24,748 nucleotides of DNA from DASSJM01 sp036280655 (GCA_036280655.1 DASUQI010000062.1:1-24748), one strand, 5' to 3'; shown: positions 1-9,005, numbered from the stretch's first letter. A program made the numbers and translations. Notes: generated by a model not told the origin, from the letters alone.

Positions 1-1693
1 AGGCCCGCGCCTCGGGGAGGCACCCGAGGTTCGGCAGGATCGAGATCGGGAACGCCGCGTCGAACACCGGATCGTCGCGCTCGGCCTCCGGCACCGCCTC
101 GGGCCCGTCCGGGTGCCCCTCGCCCTTCGTGTAGTGCAGGACGAAGCTCGCGATCTGCTCGAGCGAGTACCCGCTCTCGCGCATCGGCGCCTCGTTCACG
201 TAGAGCTGGCTCGTCCGCACGGCCTCGAACACCGACGTGTCGGTCGCGGACGGGAACGCCTCGTTCAGGTCTCGTTCGAGCTCGGTCGGCGTGACCTGGA
301 AGGCGCCGGACACCTCGGGGTCGTATTGCGCGCCGTGGTCGGCGGTGAGCACGAGCGCCCATCGGCCCGGACCGACCTCGGCGTCGAGGAACTCGACGAA
401 GCGGCCGAGGTCCTCGTCCTGCGCGCGGAGCGTGTCCTCCATCTCCGGGCTGTTCACGCTCCAGATGTGGCTCACGTGGTCGATCGCCTTGAAGTTGATG
501 TACAGCAGGTCCGGGACGTCGTCGTCGCCGAACCCCTCCCGCGCGATCACCTCCTCCACCATGCGCCCCTGGTACGGGATCCGCGCCGGCGTCGCCCACC
601 CCTGCTCGAACTCCTCGATCGAGTTGTCGCGCCAGTTGCCGTCGAGCGCGCCGTCCTGCCGGTCGATCTCCTCGGTGTAGGCCGAGAGCTCGGGCAGGTC
701 GTTCACGTACCCGGGGAACTCGTAGAAGGGCTGGTACCGGCTCTGCAGGTTCCACGTGGTCCCCTCCGCCCCCTCGTTGTCCGCGTCGGTGGGCACGCGC
801 AGCACGGCAAGATCGCGGTCGCCGCCGCCCCAGAGCGACCCGTGGCTCGCCATGTTGAGATGCCAGGTCACGCTCGCCAGCCCGCCGACGAGCGGCTCGT
901 TGTCCATCGCGCGGTCGTACAGGTCGGCGAGGGTGGGCTCCATCAGCAGGACCGGGCCGAGGGCGCCTGCCCGGACGAGCTCGTCCCCCAGCCGGAACTC
1001 GGCGTCGGTCTGACCGGTGCGCATCGGGAACGCCCCGGTGCCGAGCGTCGCGTGGGTGGCAGGCGTGATCGAGGGCGACGATCCGACGCTGGCGTGCTCG
1101 TACCAGACGCCGTCCTCGATCAGCGAGGACAGGACCGGCCAGTCGTCCGGGAACGTGTCGAGGACGCTGTCGCCCCCGGCGTCCCACACGAGCGTGACGA
1201 TCAGCGGGGGTGACTCGTCCGTCGCCGGGATCTCGGGGAGGGCACCCCCGTCGATCGCTTCGAAGTCGAAGTGCAGGAGCTCCGCCTGCGTCGGCGCGAC
1301 GTCGGCGAGCGTCACCCGACGGTCGACGCGGCCGAGCGCGGGGACGACGCCCGGCCCGTACCAGAACAGCGGCACGTCCTGGAGATAGTTCCACGGCCCC
1401 GAGTGCGGGAAGTTCGTCCCCACGAAGTTCGGCTCCTCGGGCACGAACACGATCTGGCCGGAGCGCTCGGGGTCGGTCCCCCGCCACACGCGAAGGAGCT
1501 GCTCGTGCGGCAGGGAGCAGGCGGCTCGTTCGAGCAGACCCGGCGTGGGCGGCGCGACCGGTTCGGCGGTGGTCGGCTCGGAGGCGTCGGAGAGGTCGGG
1601 GCCGCCCGCGGTCGGCGCCTCGGCGGGCTCCCCGCCCGAGGTGCACGCGGCCACGATCATCGCGAACGCGAGCAGCGCACCGGCCCGCCTCAC
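1..1693 (-). CDS. Alkaline-phosphatase-superfamily lipoprotein, paralog 1 (stop codon cut by window edge)
   Basis: About 564 residues. The product starts at a GTG that overlaps the upstream paralog's TGA by 4 nt (GTGA, 1690-1693), implying translational coupling. The N-terminus is a lipoprotein signal ending in IVAAC (Cys17), so the protein is probably anchored outside the membrane. The catalytic domain resembles nucleotide pyrophosphatase/phosphodiesterases: LVWDAGG (metal Asp171), an S-I-T-P-A-T-H segment whose Thr210 sits four residues before His214, as the NPP nucleophile does, then KAIDHVSH and LTADHG for the second metal site. The last readable codons encode LPEARA and base 1 is the T of the next codon. 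The paralog ends LPEARA-stop, so almost certainly only two bases of the stop are missing. Substrate unknown; fold assignment is firm, activity inferred. Confidence 0.88.
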   Translation of the reverse strand, partial: MRRAGALLAFAMIVAACTSGGEPAEAPTAGGPDLSDASEPTTAEPVAPPTPGLLERAACSLPHEQLLRVWRGTDPERSGQIVFVPEEPNFVGTNFPHSGPWNYLQDVPLFWYGPGVVPALGRVDRRVTLADVAPTQAELLHFDFEAIDGGALPEIPATDESPPLIVTLVWDAGGDSVLDTFPDDWPVLSSLIEDGVWYEHASVGSSPSITPATHATLGTGAFPMRTGQTDAEFRLGDELVRAGALGPVLLMEPTLADLYDRAMDNEPLVGGLASVTWHLNMASHGSLWGGGDRDLAVLRVPTDADNEGAEGTTWNLQSRYQPFYEFPGYVNDLPELSAYTEEIDRQDGALDGNWRDNSIEEFEQGWATPARIPYQGRMVEEVIAREGFGDDDVPDLLYINFKAIDHVSHIWSVNSPEMEDTLRAQDEDLGRFVEFLDAEVGPGRWALVLTADHGAQYDPEVSGAFQVTPTELERDLNEAFPSATDTSVFEAVRTSQLYVNEAPMRESGYSLEQIASFVLHYTKGEGHPDGPEAVPEAERDDPVFDAAFPISILPNLGCLPEARA

Positions 1694-3405
1694 GCGCGTG
1701 CCTCCGGCAGGCAAGGGAGCCGGTCGAGCATCTCCGACGGGAACGCCGCCTGGAACACCCGGTCGCTGGCCTCGTCGGCCGGGACGTGCACCCCCGGCTG
1801 GGCGGTGTCGGCCTTGGTGAGCCCCATGATCCACCGGCTCACGTCCTCGAGGTCGTGACCGTTCTCGCGCAGCTCGGCCTCGTTCACGAAGATCTGGGTC
1901 GGCTGGATCAGCTCGACGATCCTCGTCTGGTCGCCGTCGGTGTCGAGCGTGGCGTTGATGCCGTTCGAGATCGGCGTCGCCGAGATCTGGAACGCCCCCG
2001 TCAGCTGCGGGTCGGGAAGGGACCCGTGATCCGCGGTGAGCGCGATGACCCACTCGCCCTCCCCGACCGTCTCGTTCAGGAACCCGACGAGATCCTCGAG
2101 CGCCTCGTCCTGCGCGCGGACGGCGTCCTGCATCTCGGGGCTGTTCACCGTCCAGACGTGGCTGACATAGTCGATCATCTTGTAGTTCACGAAGAGCAGG
2201 TCCGGGACCTCGTCGGCGCCGAACCCCTCGCGCGTGATGAGCTCCTTCAGCACGCGCGTCTGATACGGGATCCGTGCCGGCGTGTCGAACCCCTCGAGGA
2301 GCTGCGCGATGTCGTGCGTCCGCCACTTCCCGTCGAGCCGTCCGTCGGCCTGGTCGAGCTCTCGGACGTCCTCCTCGAATCCGCCGACGTCGTTGATGTA
2401 CTCGGGGAACCGGTAGTAGGGCTCGAGCACCGGGGTGAGGTTCCACTCGAACCCCTCGGCGCCGAGCGTCTCCGCGTCGACCTTCTCCCGGATCACCGCG
2501 ATGTCCTCGTCGCCGCCGCCCCACATCGCGCCGTGCCCGAGCATGCCGAGGTGGATGCTCACGGTGCCGAGCTCGCCGACCACCGGCTCGTTCCCCTTCG
2601 CGGCGTCGTACAGGTCCGCGAGGGTCGGATCCATCAGGTACGTCGGGCCCTCGGCCCACGGCGTCGTGAGCTCGTTGCCGATCCGGAACCGGTGCGCGAT
2701 CAGCCGGTGCGAGTCGGGGAACGATCCGGTCCCGATCGTCGCATGGGTCTGTGCGGTGGAGGTCGGCGTCGTGCCGACGGTCGCTCGGTCGTACCACGTG
2801 CCCTCGGGGATCAGGGACGCGAGGTACGGCCAGTCGCCCTCCCAGCGTTCGAGGACGTTGCGGCCGCCGGCGTCCCAGACCATCGTGATGACGAGCCGGG
2901 GCGGCGTCTCGTTGCCCGCGATCGCCTCGGTCATGGGCGTGCCGTCCCTCGGCCGGAACGGGAAGCCGATCAGCTCGGCCGTCGTGGGCGCGATCCCCGC
3001 GAGCGTCACCGGCCGCTCGACGACGCCGGCGGGCGCGACGTGGCCCGGCCCGAACCAGAACATAGGGATCTCCTGCGCGTAGTCCCACGGCCCGACGTGC
3101 GGAAGGCCCGAGCCCACGAAGTTCGGCTCGATCGGCAGGAGCTGGATCTCGGCGCCACGGTCGAGGTCGTGACCGCGCCAGGTACGCAGGAGCCACTCGT
3201 GCGGCAACGAGCAGGCGAGCTCTTCGAGCACGCCGCCTTCGGGTTCGGCGCCCGCCGGCGCCGTGGAGCCGGTGGTCGCGGGACCGGTCGACGCACCCGT
3301 CGGCTCCGGTCCCGCGGTCGCGCGTGGCGGCTCCTCGTCGCCAGAACAGGCGACGGCGAGCACCAACAACGAGAGGGCGAGCGCCACCAAACGGTGGGGA
3401 GGCAT
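1690..3405 (-). CDS. Alkaline-phosphatase-superfamily lipoprotein, paralog 2
   Basis: 571 residues from ATG 3405. The lipoprotein signal ends VLAVAC (Cys20), followed by an acidic, Thr/Pro-rich linker to about residue 60. A conserved front region (CSLPHE near 65; PNFVGSG and GPWDY near 94-110) is shared with the downstream paralog and precedes the catalytic domain. Metal and catalytic residues visible: Asp178 in MVWDAGG, Thr217 as candidate nucleophile in TSTAQTH, Asp412 and His416 in MIDYVSH, Asp459-His460 in LTADHG. This matches the type I phosphodiesterase/nucleotide pyrophosphatase branch of the alkaline phosphatase superfamily, not the Ser-nucleophile alkaline phosphatases or the formylglycine sulfatases (no CxPxR). 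An upstream extension of the frame lacks a signal peptide, so the ATG before the hydrophobic stretch is preferred. The gene lies 58 bp after the FG-GAP gene. Substrate not predictable. Confidence 0.9.
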   Translation of the reverse strand: MPPHRLVALALSLLVLAVACSGDEEPPRATAGPEPTGASTGPATTGSTAPAGAEPEGGVLEELACSLPHEWLLRTWRGHDLDRGAEIQLLPIEPNFVGSGLPHVGPWDYAQEIPMFWFGPGHVAPAGVVERPVTLAGIAPTTAELIGFPFRPRDGTPMTEAIAGNETPPRLVITMVWDAGGRNVLERWEGDWPYLASLIPEGTWYDRATVGTTPTSTAQTHATIGTGSFPDSHRLIAHRFRIGNELTTPWAEGPTYLMDPTLADLYDAAKGNEPVVGELGTVSIHLGMLGHGAMWGGGDEDIAVIREKVDAETLGAEGFEWNLTPVLEPYYRFPEYINDVGGFEEDVRELDQADGRLDGKWRTHDIAQLLEGFDTPARIPYQTRVLKELITREGFGADEVPDLLFVNYKMIDYVSHVWTVNSPEMQDAVRAQDEALEDLVGFLNETVGEGEWVIALTADHGSLPDPQLTGAFQISATPISNGINATLDTDGDQTRIVELIQPTQIFVNEAELRENGHDLEDVSRWIMGLTKADTAQPGVHVPADEASDRVFQAAFPSEMLDRLPCLPEARA

Positions 3406-3463
3406 GGGTGGCGCATACGAAACACGACGCCGCTCGGAACGACAACCCAACCGGTTCGTGCTG

Positions 3464-4810
3464 CTAGCTCGAACCGGGCAACCGCCAGTCCCCGAACGTG
3501 AGGAGTTGCTCGGGCCCGCGATGCCCCTCGGTCTCGCCGGCGCCGCCACCGTTCAGGACGACGAACTCATCCATCCCGTCGCCGTCGAAGTCGAACGCCT
3601 CCGCGGTGTCTCCGCACCCGGCCGACACGGGAGCGACGTGTTCCGGCGTGAACGACCCATCCCCCCCGACGCGCACGAACCGGTCGGGCATGTCCCTCCC
3701 GTTCACGCACCCCTCGACCACGAAGATGTCGAGGTCGCGGTCACCGTCCGGGTCGCCGACCGCAAGGCCGTGTCCATGCCGAAGGGGCAGCCGCCAGGCG
3801 ACGGCGAACCTCTGCCTGCGCCCCTGCAGCGCGACGGTCAGTCCACGTTCATTCACGTAGGCGAGGTCGAGCCTGCCGTCCCCGTCGAGGTCTCCGAACC
3901 GAGCTGCGGTCGCGGCGATCATCGGCAGCCCAACGCTCTGGGTCACGTCCCGGAACCCCGAAGGCTCCCGACGGAACAGGTGGATCCGGTCGTCCCCGCA
4001 AACGAACAGGTCGTCCCACCCGTTCCCGTCGTAATCGGCCGCGGCGGCGCACCGGCCCCCGATCTCCTCCGTGACGCCCAGGCGGACCTGTCGGAACGCT
4101 CCCGGCCGGCCGACGAACGTCCGGTTCGGCGTCGGGCGCCCGTCCGCTCGGGCGGCGTCGTTGCTCACGAACAGGTCCGGCCGCCGATCGTGGTTGAGAT
4201 CGAGGAAGATGGGGATGCGACCTCGACCCCAGATGTCCTCCACCCCGTACTCGCTCGCTCGATCCGTGAAGGTCCCGTCGGGGTTCTGGATCCACAGCTC
4301 GTTCCACTTCCGTACGGTGCCATGCCGGGCACCTTTGGCGCAGTAGACGTCCCGCAAGCCGTCGAGATCCACGTCGGAGACGGCGCACCCATGCCGGTCC
4401 ACGCGGCCGTGGAGGTCGTCGTGGAACCGGAACGACCTCACGAACCCGAGCGGGGCGTCGGCCCGGATCCTGGTCGTGAGCAGGGTGCCCGCGAGGCCGT
4501 GACGGCTGATGACCAGGTCCGTCCAGCCGTCCGAGTTCATGTCCGCCGCCGTGACGGAGTAGCTCGGCACCTCGCCGGGGAGCCCCAGGAGCGGGCCCAG
4601 GTCGCGGAACCCGGCCATCGGAGCGACCGGCAGTCCGCCGGTGAGCGCGCCCACCGCGCCGGTCGTGTCGGTCTGATCGGAGGTCGCGGTGCCGGGCGGG
4701 GGCTCGTCACCCGAACAGGCAACGGCGACCATCAGGAGCGCGATGGCGAGCAACGAGATGATGGATGCGCGAAGGGCACGGAGGAGGTGACCGAACGGTC
4801 TGGTCCTCAT
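3464..4810 (-). CDS. FG-GAP/VCBS-repeat lipoprotein (predicted seven-bladed beta-propeller)
   Basis: 448 residues. The lipoprotein signal ends LMVAVAC (Cys32) and continues SGDE, the same junction as paralog 2 downstream. Seven calcium-loop repeats of the D-x-[DN]-x-[DN]-G-x2-D type sit about 50 residues apart: near 90 (DMNSDGWTD), 146, 204, 259 (DYDGNGWDD), 307 (DLDGDGRLD), 353 and 407 (DFDGDGMDE). This spacing predicts a seven-bladed integrin-alpha-like propeller. No C-terminal UnbV/ASPIC domain and no catalytic motif is seen. The protein is probably an extracytoplasmic binding or scaffold lipoprotein. A GTG 33 nt further upstream is in frame, but a TAGGTT -10 hexamer lies between it and ATG 4810, so the ATG is chosen. 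First gene of a three-lipoprotein run. Confidence 0.88.
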   Translation of the reverse strand: MRTRPFGHLLRALRASIISLLAIALLMVAVACSGDEPPPGTATSDQTDTTGAVGALTGGLPVAPMAGFRDLGPLLGLPGEVPSYSVTAADMNSDGWTDLVISRHGLAGTLLTTRIRADAPLGFVRSFRFHDDLHGRVDRHGCAVSDVDLDGLRDVYCAKGARHGTVRKWNELWIQNPDGTFTDRASEYGVEDIWGRGRIPIFLDLNHDRRPDLFVSNDAARADGRPTPNRTFVGRPGAFRQVRLGVTEEIGGRCAAAADYDGNGWDDLFVCGDDRIHLFRREPSGFRDVTQSVGLPMIAATAARFGDLDGDGRLDLAYVNERGLTVALQGRRQRFAVAWRLPLRHGHGLAVGDPDGDRDLDIFVVEGCVNGRDMPDRFVRVGGDGSFTPEHVAPVSAGCGDTAEAFDFDGDGMDEFVVLNGGGAGETEGHRGPEQLLTFGDWRLPGSS

Positions 4811-4833
4811 CAGTGGCAGCACGACAGGCGTCG

Positions 4834-4839
4834 AACCTA
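4834..4839 (-). promoter_or_regulatory. Candidate -10 element (TAGGTT) of the lipoprotein cluster
   Basis: TAGGTT on the minus strand, 23 nt before ATG 4810. It fits actinobacterial TANNNT. No convincing -35 and no Shine-Dalgarno is seen. Its position argues against the longer GTG start at 4843. Confidence 0.4.
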
Positions 4840-4914
4840 GCACCCCTGGACGCGAGGGGAACGTCGCGCGCGCATCCGCGGGGATCGATGCCCGTTCCGC
4901 CCCAACCCGTCGTG

Positions 4915-4920
4915 TAGCCT
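4915..4920 (+). promoter_or_regulatory. Candidate -10 element (TAGCCT), leaderless, ZIP gene
   Basis: TAGCCT ends 6 nt before the GTG start at 4927. Transcription would therefore begin at or beside the start codon. There is no Shine-Dalgarno. No -35 is recognisable. Confidence 0.5.
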
Positions 4921-4926
4921 CGGCCC

Positions 4927-5688
4927 GTGCTCGGAGCGTCCTCGTCGGTCTGGACGACGACGATCCTGTCCGTCCTCGCCGTCAGCGCTATCGCGTTCGT
5001 CGGGATCTTCGTCCTCGTCGTCCGCGAGAACCTGCTGCGCCGGGTCGTTCCGATCCTCGTGGCGTTCGCCGTGGGGGCGCTGCTCGGAGACGCGCTGTTC
5101 CACATCATCCCGGAGCTCGCCGAGGACGGCGGCATCACCGTCGCGATCTCGTGGGTGATGGCGCTCGCGATCGTCGGGTTCTTCGTCCTCGAGAAGTTCA
5201 TCCACCTGCACCACCGGCTCGAGGCGCCGGCGCACGGCCACATCCGCCCCGTCGCGCTCATGAACCTCGTCGGCGACGGGATCCACAACTTCGTGGACGG
5301 GGCGATCATCGCGGGCGCGTACCTCGCCAACGTGTCGCTCGGCCTGGCGACGACCGCGGCCGTCGTCCTGCACGAGATTCCGCAGGAGATGGGTGACCTC
5401 GGCGTCCTCGTGCACGCCGGCCTCACGCCGAAGCGGGCGCTCGTCTACAACCTTGCGACGGCACTCACCGCGGTCGCCGGGGCGGTGCTGACGCTCCTGC
5501 TCGAGGACGCGGTCGGCGGCCTCACGCGGCCGATGCTCGCGCTCGCCGCCGGAGCCTTCATCTACATCGCCGGCGCGGACCTGATCCCGGAGCTCCATCG
5601 GGCGACCGACTGGCGGTCCTCGATCTTGCAGTTCCTCGCCGTCGTCGCGGGGTTCGCCGTCATGGCGGCGCTCCTCGCCATCGACTAG
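4927..5688 (+). CDS. ZIP family divalent metal transporter
   Basis: 253 residues of hydrophobic membrane protein with about eight predicted helices and a short His-bearing loop (residues 93-105, including HLHH and HGH). ZIP signature motifs are present: HNFVDG at 120-125 in TM4 and HEIPQEMGD at 149-157 in TM5, which in this family form the binuclear metal site. Expected role: uptake or release of Zn(II), Fe(II) or Mn(II) across the cytoplasmic membrane. The metal cannot be told from sequence. The GTG start follows a leaderless-type -10. The TAG stop overlaps the stop of the convergent GntR gene (shared CTAG, 5685-5688). Confidence 0.93.
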   Translation: MLGASSSVWTTTILSVLAVSAIAFVGIFVLVVRENLLRRVVPILVAFAVGALLGDALFHIIPELAEDGGITVAISWVMALAIVGFFVLEKFIHLHHRLEAPAHGHIRPVALMNLVGDGIHNFVDGAIIAGAYLANVSLGLATTAAVVLHEIPQEMGDLGVLVHAGLTPKRALVYNLATALTAVAGAVLTLLLEDAVGGLTRPMLALAAGAFIYIAGADLIPELHRATDWRSSILQFLAVVAGFAVMAALLAID

Positions 5689-6068
5689 CGCGTCTTCGAT
5701 CGTCCGCGCACGGCGTCGTCGGCAGCCCGGCGCATCGCCTCCGGCCCGAAGCCGAGCTGACGGCCCCGCCGCGCGAACGCCTCCGCGGCCTCCGCGAGAC
5801 GGCGCTCGCGGTCGGGGATCCGCGCGGTCGGCGTCTCGGCGACGAACGTCCCGTGGCGACCGCGCGTGACGAGCAGGCCCTCGCGTTCGAGGGCTCGGTA
5901 CGCCTTCGCGACGGTGTTCGGCGACAGGTCGAGCTCCTCGGCGAGTACCCGCACGGGCGGGAGCCTTTCCCCCGGACCGAGCGACCCCGCGTCGATCCTT
6001 CGGCGGAGGGCCACGACGAGCTGCTCGGACTCGGGCAGTCGCGATCCGGACGGGAGCGAGATGCGCAC
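5685..6068 (-). CDS. GntR family transcriptional regulator, YtrA-like
   Basis: 127 residues. Residues 10-75 form a GntR winged helix: QLVVALRRRI, GERLPPVRVLAEEL, then the recognition segment LSPNTVAKAYRALEREGLL and the wing TRGRHGTFV. Only about 50 residues follow, ending in amphipathic helix, which is the short effector-poor C-terminus of the YtrA subfamily. Such proteins usually act as dimeric repressors of a neighbouring operon. The GTG start lies 47 bp from the divergent luciferase-like gene, so autoregulation and control of the LLM-DDN operon are the simplest inference. Control of the convergent ZIP gene is possible but less likely. No clear operator was found, only the 4-bp inverted arms CCCG/CGGG at 6082-6093. 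Confidence 0.92.
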   Translation of the reverse strand: MRISLPSGSRLPESEQLVVALRRRIDAGSLGPGERLPPVRVLAEELDLSPNTVAKAYRALEREGLLVTRGRHGTFVAETPTARIPDRERRLAEAAEAFARRGRQLGFGPEAMRRAADDAVRGRSKTR

Positions 6069-6101
6069 GCCCGCATCATCACCCGTGACCGGGCGGCCGT
6101 G

Positions 6102-6107
6102 TAACGT
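6102..6107 (+). promoter_or_regulatory. Candidate -10 element (TAACGT), leaderless, LLM operon
   Basis: TAACGT ends 8 nt before ATG 6116. No Shine-Dalgarno precedes the ATG, so a leaderless transcript is likely. It lies in the 47-bp space shared with the divergent GntR gene. Confidence 0.45.
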
Positions 6108-6115
6108 GCTCGCCG

Positions 6116-7168
6116 ATGAGCGTCCGCGTCGGCATCGGGTTGTTCACCGCGCAGCTCCCCGACGGGTCGGACCGGTCGTTCGCGCAGGAGTACGCGGAGA
6201 CGATCGAGCTCGTCCGGCTCGCCGATCAGGTCGGTTTCGACTCGGCGTGGGTGAGCGAGCACCACGGGTCGTCCGACGGCTACCTCCCGTCACTGCTCCC
6301 GATGCTCGCCGCGTTCGCGACGGCGACCGAACGGATCGAGCTCGGCACCGGTGTCGTGCTGACGCCGCTGCACGATCCGCTCCGCCTCGCCGAGGACACC
6401 GCCGTCGTGGACCAGCTCTCGGCGGGCAGGCTGATCCTCGGCCTCGGCAACGGCTCGCGGGAGGAGGAGTTCCGGATGTTCGGCCGCCCGACGACCGACC
6501 GCGGGCTGCGGACCGAGGAGACGATCGAGGTCCTGCGCCGCGCGTGGAGCGGCCGCCGCTTCTCGTTCGAGGGCCGGACCCTCCGCTACGACCGGGTGAA
6601 GGTGACGCCGCCCCCGGCGCGGGCCGAGGGACCGCCGATCGTGCTCGGCGGGTACGCGCGACGGGCCGTCGAGCGCGCCGGCCGGCTCGCCGACGGGTAC
6701 GTCACCGACGAGACCGGTCCGGACGAGCTTCGCGAGAACCTCGGCCTCATCGACGGGGCCGCGAAGACGGTGGGCCGGGACCCGACCGCGCTGTCGATCG
6801 TCCTGCTCCAGAACGTGTTCGTCTCGCGGGGCGGCGACGCGTGGCAGGAGCGTGAACCGTGGACGTCGCTCCGAAGGGGCGTCGCCCAGCAGCTCGGCGC
6901 GTACGAGGCGTGGGACGCCGGCGCCGACACGCCCGAGCTCGACCGGCTCGACCCCGTGACGCCGTCCGACGAGGACCTGCGCCTGTCGACGCCATCCGGC
7001 TCCCCCGAGGAGGTCCTCGGCGCGCTGCTCCCGACGATGCGCGAGTTCGGGACCCGCGACCTGCACCTCGTCGTCCGGCTGCACTACCCGGGGATGGGTC
7101 TCGAGACGGCGGCGCAGGCCGTCGAGCTGTTCGCCTCGGACGTCCTACCCGCGCTGAAGGCCGGATGA
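6116..7168 (+). CDS. LLM class (luciferase-like) flavin-dependent oxidoreductase
   Basis: 350 residues with the bacterial luciferase-like TIM barrel throughout. Diagnostic blocks are VGFDSAWVSEHHG near 42-54, ERIELGTGVVLTPLHDPLRLAED near 73-96 and LSAGRLILGLGNG near 102-114, with PPIVLGGYARRAVERAGRLADG near 174-195. Family members use FMNH2 or F420 to oxidise or reduce diverse small molecules, and the substrate cannot be read from sequence. The stop overlaps the next gene's start (ATGA, 7165-7168), so it is translationally coupled to a DDN-like F420 reductase. That pairing makes F420 use plausible but not shown. Confidence 0.9.
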   Translation: MSVRVGIGLFTAQLPDGSDRSFAQEYAETIELVRLADQVGFDSAWVSEHHGSSDGYLPSLLPMLAAFATATERIELGTGVVLTPLHDPLRLAEDTAVVDQLSAGRLILGLGNGSREEEFRMFGRPTTDRGLRTEETIEVLRRAWSGRRFSFEGRTLRYDRVKVTPPPARAEGPPIVLGGYARRAVERAGRLADGYVTDETGPDELRENLGLIDGAAKTVGRDPTALSIVLLQNVFVSRGGDAWQEREPWTSLRRGVAQQLGAYEAWDAGADTPELDRLDPVTPSDEDLRLSTPSGSPEEVLGALLPTMREFGTRDLHLVVRLHYPGMGLETAAQAVELFASDVLPALKAG

Positions 7169-7638
7169 CGCACGGGCGCGGGAAGGCGCGCCTCCCACCG
7201 CGCTGGTTCGTCGTGAGCTTCTGGCACGTGCACCGGCTGATCGTGCGGGCCAGCCGAAGTCGCCGAGGACTGTGGCCGCCACGCCGGGGGAAATGGGGCA
7301 CCCTGAGACTCACGACGACCGGCCGGCGCAGCGGCGAGCCGCGGAGCGTCATCATCGGCTACTACGAAGACGGACCCAACCTGGTCTCGATGGCCATGAA
7401 CGGATGGGGTGAGGCCGAGCCAGCCTGGTGGCTGAACCTGCAGGCTCGCCCGGAAGCGGTCGTCGAGTTGGCCGGTGGACTCCGGCGCGAGGTGCTCGGA
7501 CGGGCGGCGACGGGCACCGACCGCGAACGCCTCTGGCAGCGCTGGCGCGAGCTGGACGGGAACCTGGACGGCTATGCCGCGCGCCGACCGCATGAGACGG
7601 CCGTCGTCGTCCTCGAGCCGCGCACGTCGGTCGGGTAG
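7165..7638 (+). CDS. DDN-like F420-dependent nitroreductase/quinone reductase family protein
   Basis: 157 residues. The split beta-barrel core carries the family pattern TLRLTTTGRRSGEPRSV (near 46-62), then a short Tyr-rich strand, NLVSMAMNGWGEAEPAWWLNL (near 71-91) and a P-E-A-V-V-E-L strand. This resembles the deazaflavin-dependent nitroreductase (DDN) family (PF04075), which transfers hydride from F420H2 to quinones, nitro compounds or other acceptors. The N-terminal helix (PPRWFVVSFWHVHRL) is amphipathic and may touch the membrane, as in DDN. The ATG is embedded in the upstream gene's stop. Alternatively it could be an FMN-binding relative, since specific F420 ligands cannot be confirmed by eye. 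Confidence 0.87.
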   Translation: MTHGRGKARLPPRWFVVSFWHVHRLIVRASRSRRGLWPPRRGKWGTLRLTTTGRRSGEPRSVIIGYYEDGPNLVSMAMNGWGEAEPAWWLNLQARPEAVVELAGGLRREVLGRAATGTDRERLWQRWRELDGNLDGYAARRPHETAVVVLEPRTSVG

Positions 7639-7714
7639 CCGTCTCGCCTTCGTCCGCGCACGCCTCCATCGCTCTCGAGGATCCGCGGAGAGGTCTCCTC
7701 ATGCAGGGCGTTCC

Positions 7715-7735
7715 TTCGACGGATCGATCGTCGAA
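7715..7735. terminator. Inverted repeat between convergent DDN-like and mutY genes
   Basis: A perfect 7-bp stem, TTCGACG (7715-7721) and CGTCGAA (7729-7735), with loop GATCGAT. It lies directly against the mutY stop (7737-7739) and 77 bp after the DDN-like stop. The position suits a bidirectional terminator. There is no U-tract, as is common in actinobacteria. A shorter GGAGA/TCTCC repeat lies at 7687-7698. Confidence 0.45.
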
Positions 7736-7736
7736 C

Positions 7737-8631
<895 letters not shown>

Positions 8632-8633
<2 letters not shown>

Positions 8634-9000
8634 GACCACCGTTCGCGACATCATGAGCAAGGACCTCGTCGCGGTCGAACCCTCCTCGACGGTGGCGGAG
8701 GCGGCAACCCTCATGGGCGAACGCCACGTCGGCTCGGCGCTCGTGCTCGAGGGCGGCCGGGCGACGGGGATCTTCACCGAGCGCGACGTCCTGCGGGCGC
8801 TCGCGAGCGACTTCGACGCGGCGCACCACCCGGTCGCGGACTGGATGACGCACGATCCGATGACGGTGGACGCGGACACCGAGGTCCGGGCTGCGCGCGA
8901 CCTCATGCTGGCCGGCGGGTTCCGTCACCTCCCGGTCACGCTCGAGGGCGACCTCGTCGGGATCGTCTCGATCCGCGACATCTCGCGCGCCGGTTCGTAG
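8632..9000 (+). CDS. CBS-domain pair protein
   Basis: 122 residues made up almost wholly of two CBS motifs. CBS1 is residues 1-60 (TVRDIMSKDLVAVEPSSTVAEAA..., TGIFTERDVLRAL). CBS2 is residues 68-120 (VADWMTHDPMTVDADTEVRAA..., LVGIVSIRDISRA). Such stand-alone Bateman modules bind adenine nucleotides and regulate partner proteins; the partner here is unknown. The gene is divergent from mutY with overlapping start codons. Only 5 bp separate its TAG from the stop of the convergent 62-residue gene. No other domain is present and nothing is truncated. Confidence 0.93.
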
Positions 9001-9005
9001 CCGCG

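Noticed and set aside
1210..3501. A 763-residue open frame on the plus strand opposite the phosphatase lipoproteins, and a similar 366-residue frame at 113-1213
   Set aside because: Arg/Pro/Gly/Val-rich composition without domains; a mirror of the real minus-strand genes caused by high GC at third positions.
3464..4810. FG-GAP repeats as a nucleotide tandem repeat or CRISPR-like array
   Set aside because: The repeats are conserved only at the protein level; the DNA units differ and have no constant spacer.
3263..4840. A 525-residue plus-strand open frame opposite the FG-GAP gene
   Set aside because: The minus-strand frame has a lipoprotein signal and seven regular calcium-loop repeats; the plus frame has no recognisable feature.
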